A stretch of 64,000 nucleotides of DNA from Rutidosis leptorrhynchoides (taxonomy: Eukaryota > Streptophyta > Magnoliopsida > Asterales > Asteraceae). Shown in pieces: positions 1-10,978 of this stretch (the stretch's first letter is position 1; each line of letters begins with the position of its first letter). The notes under the pieces were generated by a model. The model was not told the DNA's origin. It searched no databases and saw only the letters and a program-made list of their open reading frames with translations. The DNA is taken from contig NC_092333.1 of NCBI RefSeq assembly GCF_046630445.1, positions 341,448,501-341,512,500 on the forward strand, given 5' to 3'. A program made the translations under genes and the position numbers.

Positions 1-381
1 CTTTATTAATATCAATCGGAACATCAAACGAGTATTACAGTTATTTAACATTTATCTTTAATACACTTTATTTATATATAGATATGTTTTAAATAATAAT
101 TATCATAATATCATATTTTTATTTTATTTTACATAATTAATTTAGATAACAACGACAGATAATATTTAAAGTAATATTTCCAATTATTATATATATACAT
201 ATATTCACATATAACTATTTACAAATAGTGGTTCGTGAATCGTCGGGAATGGTCAAAGTTAAATGAATGTACGAAAATAGTTCAAAAGTTTTGAGATTCA
301 ATTTAATAGACTTTGCTTATCATGTCGAAATATTATTAAAGTTAAAGTTTAAATTTGATCGGAAATTTTCGGGTCGTCACA
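1..381 (-). repeat. LARD-A 3' LTR, truncated by the window edge
   Basis: Sequence ending GGGTCGTCACA on the plus strand matches the outer end of the right-hand LARD-A LTR (about 20325-20695), with scattered substitutions. On the minus strand this is the LTR start TGTGACGACCC. It is followed immediately by the conserved PPT and palindrome module. Confidence 0.85.
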
Positions 382-419
382 GTACCTACCCGTTAAAGAA
401 ATTTCGTCCCGAAATTTGA
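382..419 (-). promoter_or_regulatory. LARD-A polypurine tract with 19-bp palindrome
   Basis: Minus-strand reading gives the palindrome AAATTTCGGGACGAAATTT (399-417), then CTTTAACGGGTAGGTAC directly against the LTR start. The purine-rich GGGTAGGTA is the expected plus-strand DNA primer. The same module precedes the 3' LTR in LARD-B and TEK-D, and a variant does so in TEK-1. Confidence 0.8.
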
Positions 420-740
420 GTGAGGTTGTCATGGTTAACAATAAAAATGTTTTTCATGACGAATCTGAGTTGTTAACTAGAGTTTTATCATTATTAACTA
501 ATATAGATAAAACGATTCGATTATGTGAAGCGTACGAGTGAAGCTATCACAAAATAGTGAAATGAGAAAGACAAGTTTCATCATAACTTTTGACTAGTCA
601 TGGTTGAATTCCAGAATTCAAGGAAATTAAAGAAAATCTTCGTAATCTATATAAGATCTGATTCTTCGGTGAAAAGGAAATTAGGATCTCTTTAATTAAA
701 TGCGATGATCTGTCCTGATTACTACGTCTGATATTTCCAT

Positions 741-749
741 TATAAATTT
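741..749 (+). promoter_or_regulatory. TATA-like box upstream of the antisense 57-codon ORF
   Basis: TATAAATTT lies 83 bp before the ATG at 824. The aligned position in LARD-B (24801-24807, minus strand) is also TATA-like (TATATAT), 89 bp before its ATG. The spacing would allow a 5' untranslated leader of about 50 nt. This is inferred from position and conservation; there is no transcript evidence. Confidence 0.4.
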
Positions 750-823
750 ACATTTTCCATTCCATTAGTTTTCACCACTTCTATACCTTCTTTCTCGGTT
801 CATATATCCAAAAGATTATAATA

Positions 824-997
824 ATGCTTAATCCGATTCTAATCCTTGCTCTTATTCTGACTATCGCAATGATCGTTCTTCTTTTCCAACTCCCACCAGA
901 AGAATCTGTTTATTTCTACTATGCTCTAGGGATTATTGTATTTATAATCCTCCCGTGTCTTTATATTGCTATACGCACTGATATCCACGATTTGTAA
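824..997 (+). CDS. Small hydrophobic protein, 57 aa, antisense inside LARD-A
   Basis: Not a recognised family. ATG to TAA is 58 codons. The protein has a hydrophobic stretch near residues 5-21, a short polar LPPEE segment at 23-27, a second hydrophobic stretch at about 29-50 containing ILPCLY, and a polar tail (R51, D53, H55). It looks like a two-pass or hairpin membrane protein. It runs against the direction of LARD-A, so it is not part of a gag-pol. The homologous place in LARD-B (24545-24718) has an ORF of exactly the same length with 35 of 57 identical residues. By my codon alignment the differences are 15, 8 and 27 at codon positions 1, 2 and 3, and 19 of the 35 conserved residues use a different synonymous codon. 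That pattern suggests selection on the protein. A TATA-like box lies at 741. Function unknown. Confidence 0.6.
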   Translation: MLNPILILALILTIAMIVLLFQLPPEESVYFYYALGIIVFIILPCLYIAIRTDIHDL

Positions 998-1259
998 TTT
1001 TGGTGTTGTTGTTGGGTTTTGTATTTTCCCCCATATTTCAGAGCTTCATGCTCTTGTTTTCTCTTCCCGACTTTAAATCAAGCGAATAATGGTCCAGAAT
1101 TCGTAGGTATGATGTTTCGAAATGAACATAGTTAACGTTCTAAGAGAGAAATTGTAATATCACGATCTTGATTGGTTAAATTACCAGAATTCAAAAGAAA
1201 AGATAAAACTATCAAGGAAATAGGTTCTTGATATGTTTAAAGCTTAAGTAGAATGTAAG

Positions 1260-1397
1260 AGTCGTGTAACATGGCACATGATGACGTTATAGTCTGTGAA
1301 TCATCATGTTCCATTAGAAACTCAGCATAACTTACTGTAATATAATCACGTTGATCAAGTGTAATTATATTATACTAACTTATGCTTCAGTTCCCAA
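1260..1397 (-). repeat. Strongly conserved palindromic block of LARD-A
   Basis: An imperfect palindrome of roughly 59 bp (about 1325-1383) centred on TTGATCAA sits in a block that is about 93% identical to LARD-B 24076-24212 (9 differences in about 136 bp counted by eye). The neighbouring region with the antisense ORF is only about 71% identical. Read as RNA it could form a long stem. No ORF explains it. Confidence 0.55.
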
Positions 1398-1920
1398 CAT
1401 TGCTTCAAAATTATTCATATTTTAAATTCGAATTTTTCAGAATTTAGAAATTAAAACAGTTTCCCTTCTGATGTAACACTGATATCGCGAAGAGATAAAT
1501 GATTTCAGATAAGAATAGTTATGAAAATATCTTCAGAAATATCGAGGATAATGATGAAGATTTGTCTTTAACAGTGTAGAGTCAGAAGCAAGGTATTCGC
1601 TAATGATTTCTTCAGGTACTGAATCGTAGACTGGTTGCTTTTCAGAATTTCATAATTGAAGGTCATAATTCTAAGAGATAAAGGTTATATGTATACATAT
1701 AACTGTTGATGTAGACATGCTGTAAGATTTCAAAATACTGTTTGCTAATTCTCGGTAATTAGTATGGCAATTCTCATTATAGGATGCGGATGAGTAGGTG
1801 ATGGGGTTTCGATAAAAATAATGATTTTTCGGAATGTCAAAGATCAATAAATTTACTGGTAAGTTTATTGCTAATGTGGTGTAATATAAACGGTTCCCCG
1901 GTAACGAAGGCGAAAAGACA
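1398..1920 (-). other. LARD-A internal region without clear gene
   Basis: Similar to LARD-B about 23285-24075 in reverse. A 92-codon minus-strand frame (1671-1949) reads across the TEK-1 junction, and in LARD-B the matching frame has a stop and an A-run frameshift. A few codons (a Y-S-S-A-S segment) differ mainly at third positions, so this may be the remnant of a sense-strand ORF. I do not call a gene. Confidence 0.35.
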
Positions 1921-1925
1921 ACGTA

Positions 1926-4900
1926 TGTAACCACCCTGGATTTTTTCAACGTTTATTTATTAATAATTGTTATTATTAATACGTGTGATTAAACGAATGC
2001 ATGTTATTACATTTACATGTTGCCATGATTGCCCGAACTTGACTTTAATTGCCCGAAACGTCTTTGTGACACACGAAACTTTCACGAATAATATTTTAGA
2101 TATTATTTACATTCATGATTAAGTTTTATTAATCATTTTAATTAACTATGGTTATTAGTTAGTTACATGGGCTTTAATTGGACTTTTATTGGATTACTTG
2201 TTAATTACTTACAAACTTGGGCTTTATTTTTGTACATGGACTTGATTAACCCACCCTACTTCTTTAATGGACTATTTAGCCCAAGTATTTCATGTGTAAG
2301 TATCACTTAGGATGGAAACTAGTTAGTTAAGCAATTGGAATCTAGTTTGCTCTTAATCCCCATGCAAGCAACTCTATTAACCACACCTTTTAAGCTTTTC
2401 ATGCAAGTAACCAAAGAACATTTTTCTTCCCCTCCTCCTTGCCAAAAACCGTCGGCCTAGGGCCCTTTTGGTGGGTTCAAAATCTTTTTTTTACTACTTA
2501 GTCTTTTGTATCTTCATTTCACTTACACATACTTACTTGCTACATCTCTTTTCTCTCATTTCTCTCCAAAACTAGTAAGTAACTTAAGCAATATTTCTCT
2601 CCTTTCCTTGTCACAAAACCGAACCAAGAACACCTTATATCATCATCATTCTTTGTTGTTTGTTGTTACTTGGTTCATGTTGTTGTTTGTTACTTAATTA
2701 CTAGTTGTTGTTATTGTTCTTTATTAGTTTCAAGAATCAACTCTTTAGTTTGATTCTTCATAATAACTTGTATTTACAAGAACACTCAAGAACATAACTC
2801 ACTAGTTATGTTCTACATGTACTTTCTTTAAATATTGCAAGTTCATGTGTTGATTAAAATCATACTTGTAGTTCTTGAAGTAAACTTAAGATTTACTTTT
2901 CTTAAAGATCAAACTTTGGTTGAATCTTTAAAAGTATGAACAACCATGAACCTTTTACTTGTTTATTTAATTTATCACTTTATTCTTGCATTTTAAATTC
3001 ATGTTTGTTGGTTTTTATTGGTCAAGTGTTACTAGTTAACCTTGATCTCATTAATCTTGAACTTAAAGTTAACTTTAAAAATTCAAGAACATGTAAATGA
3101 AACTTTTAATTATAACTTTGTACACTTATGTTAGATCTAGACTTTTGAGTCTTGGATCGTCAAGATCAAACTAAGAACTATGTTCTACAACTTAAGATCT
3201 TGATTTCATAAGTTTACTTCAAGTTTGTAACTTGTTTTTACTTTTAAAGTTCATGTAAGTGTTAGATCTAAGACCTTGATGTAACTTTGGTTCATCAACT
3301 TCATACAACTCTTAAGTGAGTTGATCTACATGTCTTAGACTCACACTTGTGTCATAATTGTCAAAACTTAGTTAGTATTACTTTTATAGTTCATGTATGT
3401 GTTAAATCTAAGACTTTGATGTAACTTTGGTTCATCAAAACACTTGCAACACTTAATTGAGTTGTGCTTCACGTCTTAGACTTACGCAAGGGTTATGATG
3501 GTCAAACCTTGGTAAAGATGATGTAAACACATCATTGAGTTGTACACTTGAAGCTATAGGCATCAAGGATGAGAACCATGATGAACATCAAGCACCAAAC
3601 TCACCGGAACCCATTATTTTTCGGATTTCTGTCTTCTACCTACTGTTTTCTGGTTTCTGTAACAGACCATTAGACCTGGGCTGTTGTGATTATGATTTTC
3701 ATATAGCTCTGTTCGAGTAGATAACTTTTCATATAGGACTCGTCTTAATCCAAGTTACGGTTTAGGATGTATGGCCCTCCGATCGTCACTATGTCCTTTA
3801 ACGTTGTGCAGAAATTTCTGACCTACTCGCACTTAGACCGTCGCCACGGTCAAACGAAGACGAGTTTGCTTCTGTAAATTTTACCACACTTAAAGGACTC
3901 ATATACGGAGCCATGGCCACTGGTCTCACCTTAATTCAGTAAGGGTATAGGCCATGGTGACTGATCGAAGTCAGCCTTTGTTTTAAACTACTTTCATAAA
4001 CGAAACCTACTTTACACCTTTTGTTTAATGATGAATGATGATGACCCTTAAGACCTAATTTACGTACTTTTAAACCTATTCGGACGAATTACTGACTTAG
4101 TACTATTTGACTTAGGTTGAGGACTTTCGGACCGATTACTTGCACAGTTTTCCCGACTCGACTTTACGACTACATTATCATTGTGAGTTATAGCATTTCC
4201 TTTTTTACTTTAACTTATTTTGGGAACTGAGAATACATGCGGATTTTATGTTTTATATACTAGGCACGAGTACTTAAACTTTATATATGTGTGGGTTATA
4301 CAACGGCATAAACATTCCCTTTAACTCGGTAACGTTTAATCATTGCTTTTTGAACTGTGAACGCGAATCTTAGATATGGATCCATAGGGTTTGACATCCC
4401 CACTCGGGCTAGTAGCGCTAGCATTTAACGAGTTTTTAATACTTCATAGACTTACGCACTTTCCAAGTGTACTTTCAGGGGGTATAAACGTTAAGTTAGT
4501 TACCAAGTGCCCACGGTTAACATATACTTTATCATACTGTTTTGAAACGCTCTTTGTAGCACTGAAATCTCGTGGCCTACCTTACTTACTGTTATACTTA
4601 AACTATAGCTCACCAACCTTTGTGTTGACGTTTTAAAGCATGTTTTTCTCAGGTGCTTGAGGTTAGCTTCCGTTGTGTACTAGTCGTGCTGTAGACACCC
4701 GCTGCTTAGAGTTGTTATCGCATGAACTACTTTACCTTGCATTCAAACTTTAGTACTTTTGAACTATGACTTGTAACGACCATTGTGGTCACATACACTT
4801 ATTATTTGCTTCTACTTAGTGAAGCATGCTTTTGGATTGTAAAACATTCGATGTTGGTTTAGACATCACTTTATTTATGAATGCAAACTCTTTTTGAAAT

Positions 4901-4975
4901 CGCATATAGTACTTAACCTTGTAATGATTCTGTTGTTGATGATTCGTACACGATGGTTTTGTACGGGGCATCACA
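1926..4975 (+). repeat. TEK-1 5' LTR (3050 bp)
   Basis: Begins TGTAACCACCC and ends GGGCATCACA, followed two bases later by the primer site. Compared with the 3' LTR there are scattered substitutions (very roughly 2% by eye), and about 42 bp around 3060-3100 is missing from the 3' copy. Short ORFs in it (for example 2506-2697 and 4391-4636) recur in the other LTR simply because the LTRs are copies. Confidence 0.93.
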
Positions 4976-4977
4976 TT

Positions 4978-4990
4978 TGGTATCAGAGCC
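4978..4990 (+). promoter_or_regulatory. TEK-1 primer binding site (tRNA-Met)
   Basis: TGGTATCAGAGCC two bases after the LTR end. It is complementary to the 3' end of plant initiator tRNA-Met, the usual primer of this group. The leader that follows (4991-5286) contains GCATTAGTGAGTCT, also present in the leaders of TEK-D and the LARDs. Confidence 0.9.
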
Positions 4991-5286
4991 TTGGTTTTAG
5001 GGAATTAGGTTGCATTAGTGAGTCTAAGACCGACCCGAGTAGGATTCACTAATAGGACGAATCTACAACTTGCTAGTTTACTTGTTTCCGCTGAACTTAC
5101 TGCATGCTGCTGCTTACTTTTACTGCTATATGCCGTATGATATTACATGATTTCACTACTGTATGATATTACTTGCTTTCGATTGCATGCTACTTCTGTA
5201 AGATTCGTTATTATTGCCATGCTACTTATTGTTATACATGATTTAAACTGTTGGCCTAATACGTGCTTGCTTTATGACTTACTGAC

Positions 5287-6192
5287 ATGGAAAATTTATT
5301 TTTCCTTGTTCAGATGTCGGATGTTCCACCTGCTATTGTTTTGGGCAGTTTAGACTCGTCAGCCACCCCACCTGCTGCTGCTGCCGACACACCGATCCCG
5401 CTACCCACGAGTGACCCCGGTGCTTCATCTTCCAGGACTAGCAGCCAGGCGCCTGCACCAGTGGCTACTATTGACGGACACGTGGACCCTACGGAGATTT
5501 TAGCTCCGTCTGCTCCCGGATCCTCGGAGCCACAGCCCCACATCGGTGATGTTGTGATTCCTGCGGAGTTCGGGGAAGGGCCATTCCGTAACCATATGCG
5601 CATGCCGTGCCGACGCACTCCTAATGGACGTTTAGTGCCAATTCCGCCATTCAGATACAGACAGATGATGGCCGCTCATGGACGACGAGTTCAGCCACCC
5701 GTGTCACCACCACATGATTCTGATGATCCTTCATCCGATGAATCCTCTACAGATGACTCCAGTGACTCCGACGAAGAGAACCTTGATGACGTACCTATAC
5801 AGGCACCCTCCACCCCGCCGAAGAAGCGGTACCGTCCTGATGGCAACGTCATTCCAGGGGTGAATGGAGGTCGTGCTTTCACTGACATTTTTGGTCGGCA
5901 TCGGAGGGTTACCGCCCGTAAATGGCTTGTGCCGTACCCTGCCGACCTACAGATACGTAAGGTTCCCCGTTACGTACTGACTATTTCTAGAGCCGGGACA
6001 TCTGCACCCCGTTTCATGCGGTCTGCACCATCCGCTCCACCGGCCCCGCTCGCCCCACCAGCACCGCCCGCCCCACCAGCTCCCACTGTCGAGGAATTGA
6101 CAAGGGAGGTGGGAATCCTCCGAGCTCGAGTTACTGAGCTCGAGGAGCAGTTGGCTCAGGTTTTAGACATCCTACACCCACCTTCACCGTAG
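5287..6192 (+). CDS. Extra ORF upstream of gag in TEK-1 (301 aa; acidic, Pro/Ala-rich, coiled coil)
   Basis: Intact ORF between primer site and gag, in the sense direction. The first ATG is at 5287; the ATG at 5314 (MSDVPPAIV) is an equally good start. Visible segments: a Pro/Ser/Ala-rich N-terminal part; an acidic Ser/Asp stretch around residues 142-165; a basic KKRYR motif just after it that could be a nuclear signal; an Ala-Pro repeat around 245-265; and a C-terminal heptad-like helix (VEELTREVGILRARVTELEE) that should form a coiled coil. No enzymatic motif is seen. LARD-A and LARD-B have an ORF of similar style in the same place, and TEK-D has an acidic ORF there. Extra ORFs are known in some plant Ty3/gypsy lineages; function here is unknown. 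Confidence 0.75.
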   Translation: MENLFFLVQMSDVPPAIVLGSLDSSATPPAAAADTPIPLPTSDPGASSSRTSSQAPAPVATIDGHVDPTEILAPSAPGSSEPQPHIGDVVIPAEFGEGPFRNHMRMPCRRTPNGRLVPIPPFRYRQMMAAHGRRVQPPVSPPHDSDDPSSDESSTDDSSDSDEENLDDVPIQAPSTPPKKRYRPDGNVIPGVNGGRAFTDIFGRHRRVTARKWLVPYPADLQIRKVPRYVLTISRAGTSAPRFMRSAPSAPPAPLAPPAPPAPPAPTVEELTREVGILRARVTELEEQLAQVLDILHPPSP

Positions 6193-6489
6193 GACCTTTT
6201 GTATTAGATTTCATGATGTAATCTAGTTGTAGTTTCATATTTCACTTATGTATTTTACGAATCTATCATGATGTATGAAACTTATTATTAATGAATGGAA
6301 ACTTTGTGATGTTACTTTTTACACAAGTGTTCTATTTACGTTACTGTATGGTGTTTTGCGGTACTTGTATCAACTTGCGTTACTTAATTAACATGTGTTG
6401 TGCTGTTTACATGTTGGTTTTTATATACTATATTATTATATATTGAATACTGGATTTTGACTTGAGTCAAAATTTTTGTTTAGAACATC
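6193..6489 (+). other. Non-coding spacer between extra ORF and gag in TEK-1
   Basis: AT-rich, with no ORF and no PPT-like hairpin of the kind seen in LARD-A, LARD-B and TEK-D. I see nothing else in it. Confidence 0.5.
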
Positions 6490-9400
6490 ATAGCTAACGG
6501 TCGATCCACACCTACTGCTGCTCAAATTGAAGAGATGATCCAAGAATGTGTAGCCGCAGCCATTGCGGAAATGCAACCCCAAGCTCCACCGCCACTGCCA
6601 CCACCACCGGTTATTCAACCCGTTCGAAATGGGTGTACTTACAAGGAATTCCAGAGCTGTAAACCACATAACTTCAGTGGAACCGAAGGACCGGTTGGTC
6701 TCACCAGATGGTTCGAGAAACTTGAATCAGTATTCCGAGTTAGCAACTGTTCGGAGGACAGCAAAACCAAATTTGCTTCTTGCACGCTATCTGACGGCGC
6801 GCTCACGTGGTAGAACACAATGGCACAGGCACAAGGCATTGATGAGGCGTATGCTATGCCATGGGAGGAATTTAAGTGTGCCATGATTGAGGAGTATTGT
6901 CTGAGAACCGAAATCCAAAAGATGGAAATGGAATTCATGCAGTTAAAGGCCGTTGGGAACGACCTTGATGGTTACAATCGGAGATTTTTGGAACTAGCCC
7001 TGATGTGTCCGACAATGGTCACCCCAGAATTCAAACGAATGGAAAGGTACTTTTGGGGACTCCCTAAGAGCATCAAGGGAAATGTTACCTCATCCAAGCC
7101 ACCGAATGTTCCCGAAGCGATGCGCATGGTGCAAAATAACCATCGATGAACCGGAGAAAACTAAGTCCGAAGCGGGTACTAGTGAGAAGCGCAAATGGGA
7201 TAACCACAACAACAACAACAGGGGAAGAAACTATGAACAGAACCCGGCGAAACGACATGAGAGTTTCAGAGGAAACAACAACGGTGGAAACCCCAACCCC
7301 AACAACAACACCAACTCCAACCCGAACTACAAAGGAACCCTACCTCAATGCAAGAGGTGTTACAAACACCACACTGGGTATTGCAATGTTGTCTGCGAGA
7401 AGTGCCAACGGTCTGGGCATGTTGGAAAAGACTGCAAGGTCACCAGTTTGAATGGGAAGCCGAACCCCACAGGGCCAAGGAAGTGTTACGAATGCGGGCA
7501 GACGGGCCATTTCAGAAATGCATCTCCAAATAAGCGAAAAGATGGCGGACCACCGCGCGCTAGAGCTTTCAATGTTAATGCAAGGGACGCACGCGAAAAC
7601 CCCGACTTGGTGACAGGTATATTCAAAATCAACAATCTTTTAGCTTCTGTCTTGTTTGATACTGGTGCGGATAGAAGTTATGTATGTAGACATTTTTGCG
7701 ATAAGATTAATTGGTCATTAGTCCCGTTAAAAGAGAGTATACTTGTCGAGGTCGCCAATGGAAAACTTGAAAAGGTTGACCATATTAGTCGTGGAGCTAT
7801 TATTAACATAGCTGGTGCAGATTTTGAAATTGATTTGATACCTATCAAATTGGGAAGTTTTGACGTAATCGTCGGTATGGATTGGTTGAGTAAGATAAGG
7901 GCCGATATTATCTGCGGAGATAAAGCACTTCGTATACCACAAGGAGATGGTGAACCACTGATCATCTACGGAGAGAGATGTACCTCGAAGCTGAACCTCA
8001 TTAGTTGCGTGAAAGCGCAAAAGATTATGAAGAAGGGACGTCTTGCTATCCTAGCGCATGTGAAAACGGTAGAAACCGAGGTGAAGAGTGTGAACGACGT
8101 TCGAATTGTGAACGAATTTTCCGATGTCTTCCCTGAAGAATTGCCTGGATTACCGCCGCCGAGTGCAGTAGAGTTTCAAATTGATTTAGTGCCAGGAGCT
8201 GCACCTGTAGCTCGCGCACCTTATAGACTCGCACCTTCCGAGATGCAAGAATTACAGAGTCAACTACAAGAGATGTTAGATCGAGGATTTATCCAACCAA
8301 GCTTCTCGCCTTGGGGCGCACCTGTGTTGTTTGTGAAGAAGAAGGATGGATCCTTCCGTATGTGTATCGACTACCGTTAACTCAACAAATTGACTATCAA
8401 GAATCGGTATCCCCTTCCACGAATTGACGATCTTTTTGATCAACTACAAGGATCGAGCGTTTACTCAAAGATCGATTTGCGATCCGCTTATCACCAGTTG
8501 AGGGTGAAGGAAAGTGACGTGATGAAAACTGCATTCAGGACCCGTTATGGTCATTATGAGTTTTTCGTGATGCCATTCGGTTTGACAAATGCACCTGCCG
8601 TGTTCATGGACCTTATGAATCGTGTCTGCAAGCCGTACTTGGATAAGTTTATTATCGTCTTCATAGATGATATCCTCATCTACTCTAAGAGCGAAGAAGA
8701 ACATGAGCAACACCTCCGACTAGTGCTTGAACTCTTGAGACAAGAGCAACTTTAAGCCAAATTCTCCAAGTGTGAATTTTGGTTGAAGGAAGTTCAATTT
8801 CTGGGTCATGTTGTGAGCGACCAGGGTATCAAAGTAGATCCCACCAAGATAGAAGCCATCAGCAAGTGGGAGACCCCCACTACTCCAACTCACATTCGCC
8901 AATTCCTAGGTCTCGCCGGTTATTATCGAAGGTTTATCGAAGGTTTCTCTCTGATTGCGCATCCTTTGACCGCGCTAACTCACAAGGGCAAGAAGTTCAT
9001 TTGGGAACCCGCACACGAATCAGCATTTCAAAACTTGAAGAAGAAGTTGACCACCGCACCTATCCTATCACTTCCAGAGGGCAGTGACGACTTTGTTGTT
9101 TATTGCGATGCATCGAAAAGTGGCTTTGGTTATGTACTGATGCGACGATCAAAGGTTATTGCCTATGCCTCCCGCCAATTGAAGATTCACGAGCGGAACT
9201 ACACTACACACGATCTTGAACTTGGAGCCGTTGTCTTTGCACTCAAATTGTGGAGACATTATTTGTATGGAACTAAGAGCACTATCTTCACCAATCACAA
9301 GAGTCTCCAATACATATTCGATCAGAAGCAACTGAATATGAGACAGCGTCGATGGATCGAGACGCTCAACGACTACGATTGTGAACTCCGTTATCACCCT

Positions 9401-10942
9401 GGCAAGGCCAATGTTGTAGCTGACTCTTTAAGCCGAAAGGAGAGGACGGCACCTCTTCGTGTTAGGGATCTAAACATCACCATCCATTCGACCCTCAACA
9501 GCCAGATCAGAGTAGCCCAAGATGAGGCTCTCAAGGAGGAGAACATAACTCACGAACATTTGAACATACTTATCTCTCGATTCGAGGTTAGGGAGTCTGG
9601 ACTCCGATGTTATGCCGAAAGGATTTGGGTACCTTATTATGGAGATCTACGAAACCTGATACTTGATGAAGAACACAAATCAAGATATTCGATTCATCCT
9701 GGAGCGGGGAAAATGTACCACGACCTTAAAGAACAGTATTGGTGGCTGAATCTTAAGAAGGACGTTGCGACTTATGTTGGTAAGTGTTTGACTTGCTCGA
9801 AGGTTAAAGCCGAGCATCAGAGACCTTCTGGGTTGCTTCAACAACTAGAAATCCCACAATGGAAGTGGCAACAGATAATAATGGATTTCATCACCAAGCT
9901 ACCAAAGACGGTGGGCGGATACAATACTATTTTGGTTATTGTTGACCGCCTTACCAAATCTGCACACTTTCTAGCGATGAAGGAAACGGATACAATGGAG
10001 AGACTTGCTCAATTATACATCAAGGAGGTTGTATCTCGTCACGGTGTACCTTTATCGATCATCTCCGATTGCGATCCCTGTTTTGCTTCTAGATTTTGGC
10101 GTTCTTTGCAAGAAGCCATGGGAACCCGTCTCGACATGAGTACTGCTTATCACCCTCAGACTGACGGGCAAAATGAATGAACAATTCAGACCTTGGAGGA
10201 CATGTTGCGTGCATGTGTCATTGATTTTGGAAAGGCCTGGGAAAGACATTTGCCATTAGCCGAATTCTCGTACAACAACAGTTATCACTCGAGCATTAAT
10301 GCTGCACCTTTTGAAGCATTGTATGGCCGCAAGTGCCGATCTCCTATTTGTTGGGCCGAAGTAGGCGAAAAGAAAATCACCGGACCCGAGGTAGTCCACG
10401 AAACCACGGAGAAGATTGATCAGATTCAAGCTAGACTTAAGACTGCCCGCGATCGTCAGAAGAGTTATGCCGATCTTAAATGTAAGGACTTTGAATTCAA
10501 CGTGGGCGACCGTGTAATGTTAAAGGTTGCACCTTGGAAAGGTGTGATCCGTTTTGGAAAACGTGGAAAGTTAAACCCATGATACATTGGTCCTTTTGAA
10601 ATCTTGGAACGTGTTGGACCCGTTGCTTACCGTTTGGATCTACCAGCACAATTGAGCTCAGTTCATCCTACCTTCCATGTGTCAAACTTGAAGAAGTGTC
10701 TTGCTGCACCTGAACTTATCATACCACTTGAGGAACTTACGATTGCTGACAAACTCCACTTTGTGGAGGAACCTGTTGAAATTATGGATCGTGAGATCAA
10801 AACTTTAAAATGCAACAGGATTCCTATCGTCCGAGTTCGATGGAATGCCAAACAAGGACCTGAGTTTACTTGGGAGCGAGAGGATCGCATGATGCAGAAG
10901 TATCCTCACCTTTTCCCAACTCCTCCATCTACCTCAGCTTAA
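6490..10942 (+). pseudogene. TEK-1 gag-pol polyprotein, broken
   Basis: Domains in order: gag; CCHC knuckles (7390-7525; the second has lost its last Cys); protease DTGAD (near 7660); RT with FIDD (8660-8671); RNase H (from about 9085); integrase HHCC and DDE (9690-10180); chromodomain-like end (10770-10930). The expected start codon reads ATA at 6490; the next in-frame ATG is 6535. Lesions: TAG 6811, a frameshift near 7130-7145, TAA 8378, TAA 8753, TGA 10178 and TGA 10580. Both TGA stops stand where related copies have CGA. The RNase H TDH motif reads TNH near 9290, and two integrase Arg codons have become Cys (near 10070). Most changes are C-to-T or G-to-A. Downstream of the frameshift all pieces share one frame, so the ancestor encoded a single polyprotein. 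Confidence 0.92.
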
Positions 10943-10978
10943 AATTTCGGGACGAAATTTTCTTTAACAGGTGGGTAA
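10942..10978 (+). promoter_or_regulatory. TEK-1 palindrome and polypurine tract
   Basis: The palindrome AAATTTCGGGACGAAATTT is at 10942-10960, overlapping the polyprotein stop. It is followed by TCTTTAACAGGTGGGTAA, which abuts the 3' LTR. The PPT is GGTGGGTAA rather than the GGGTAGGTAC of LARD and TEK-D. Confidence 0.8.

Noticed and set aside
2506-2697. Small ORF repeated identically at 11559-11750; similar pairs at 3535/12548 and 4391/13403
   Set aside because: Duplicates arise from the two LTRs of TEK-1. Length is near chance and no family is recognised.
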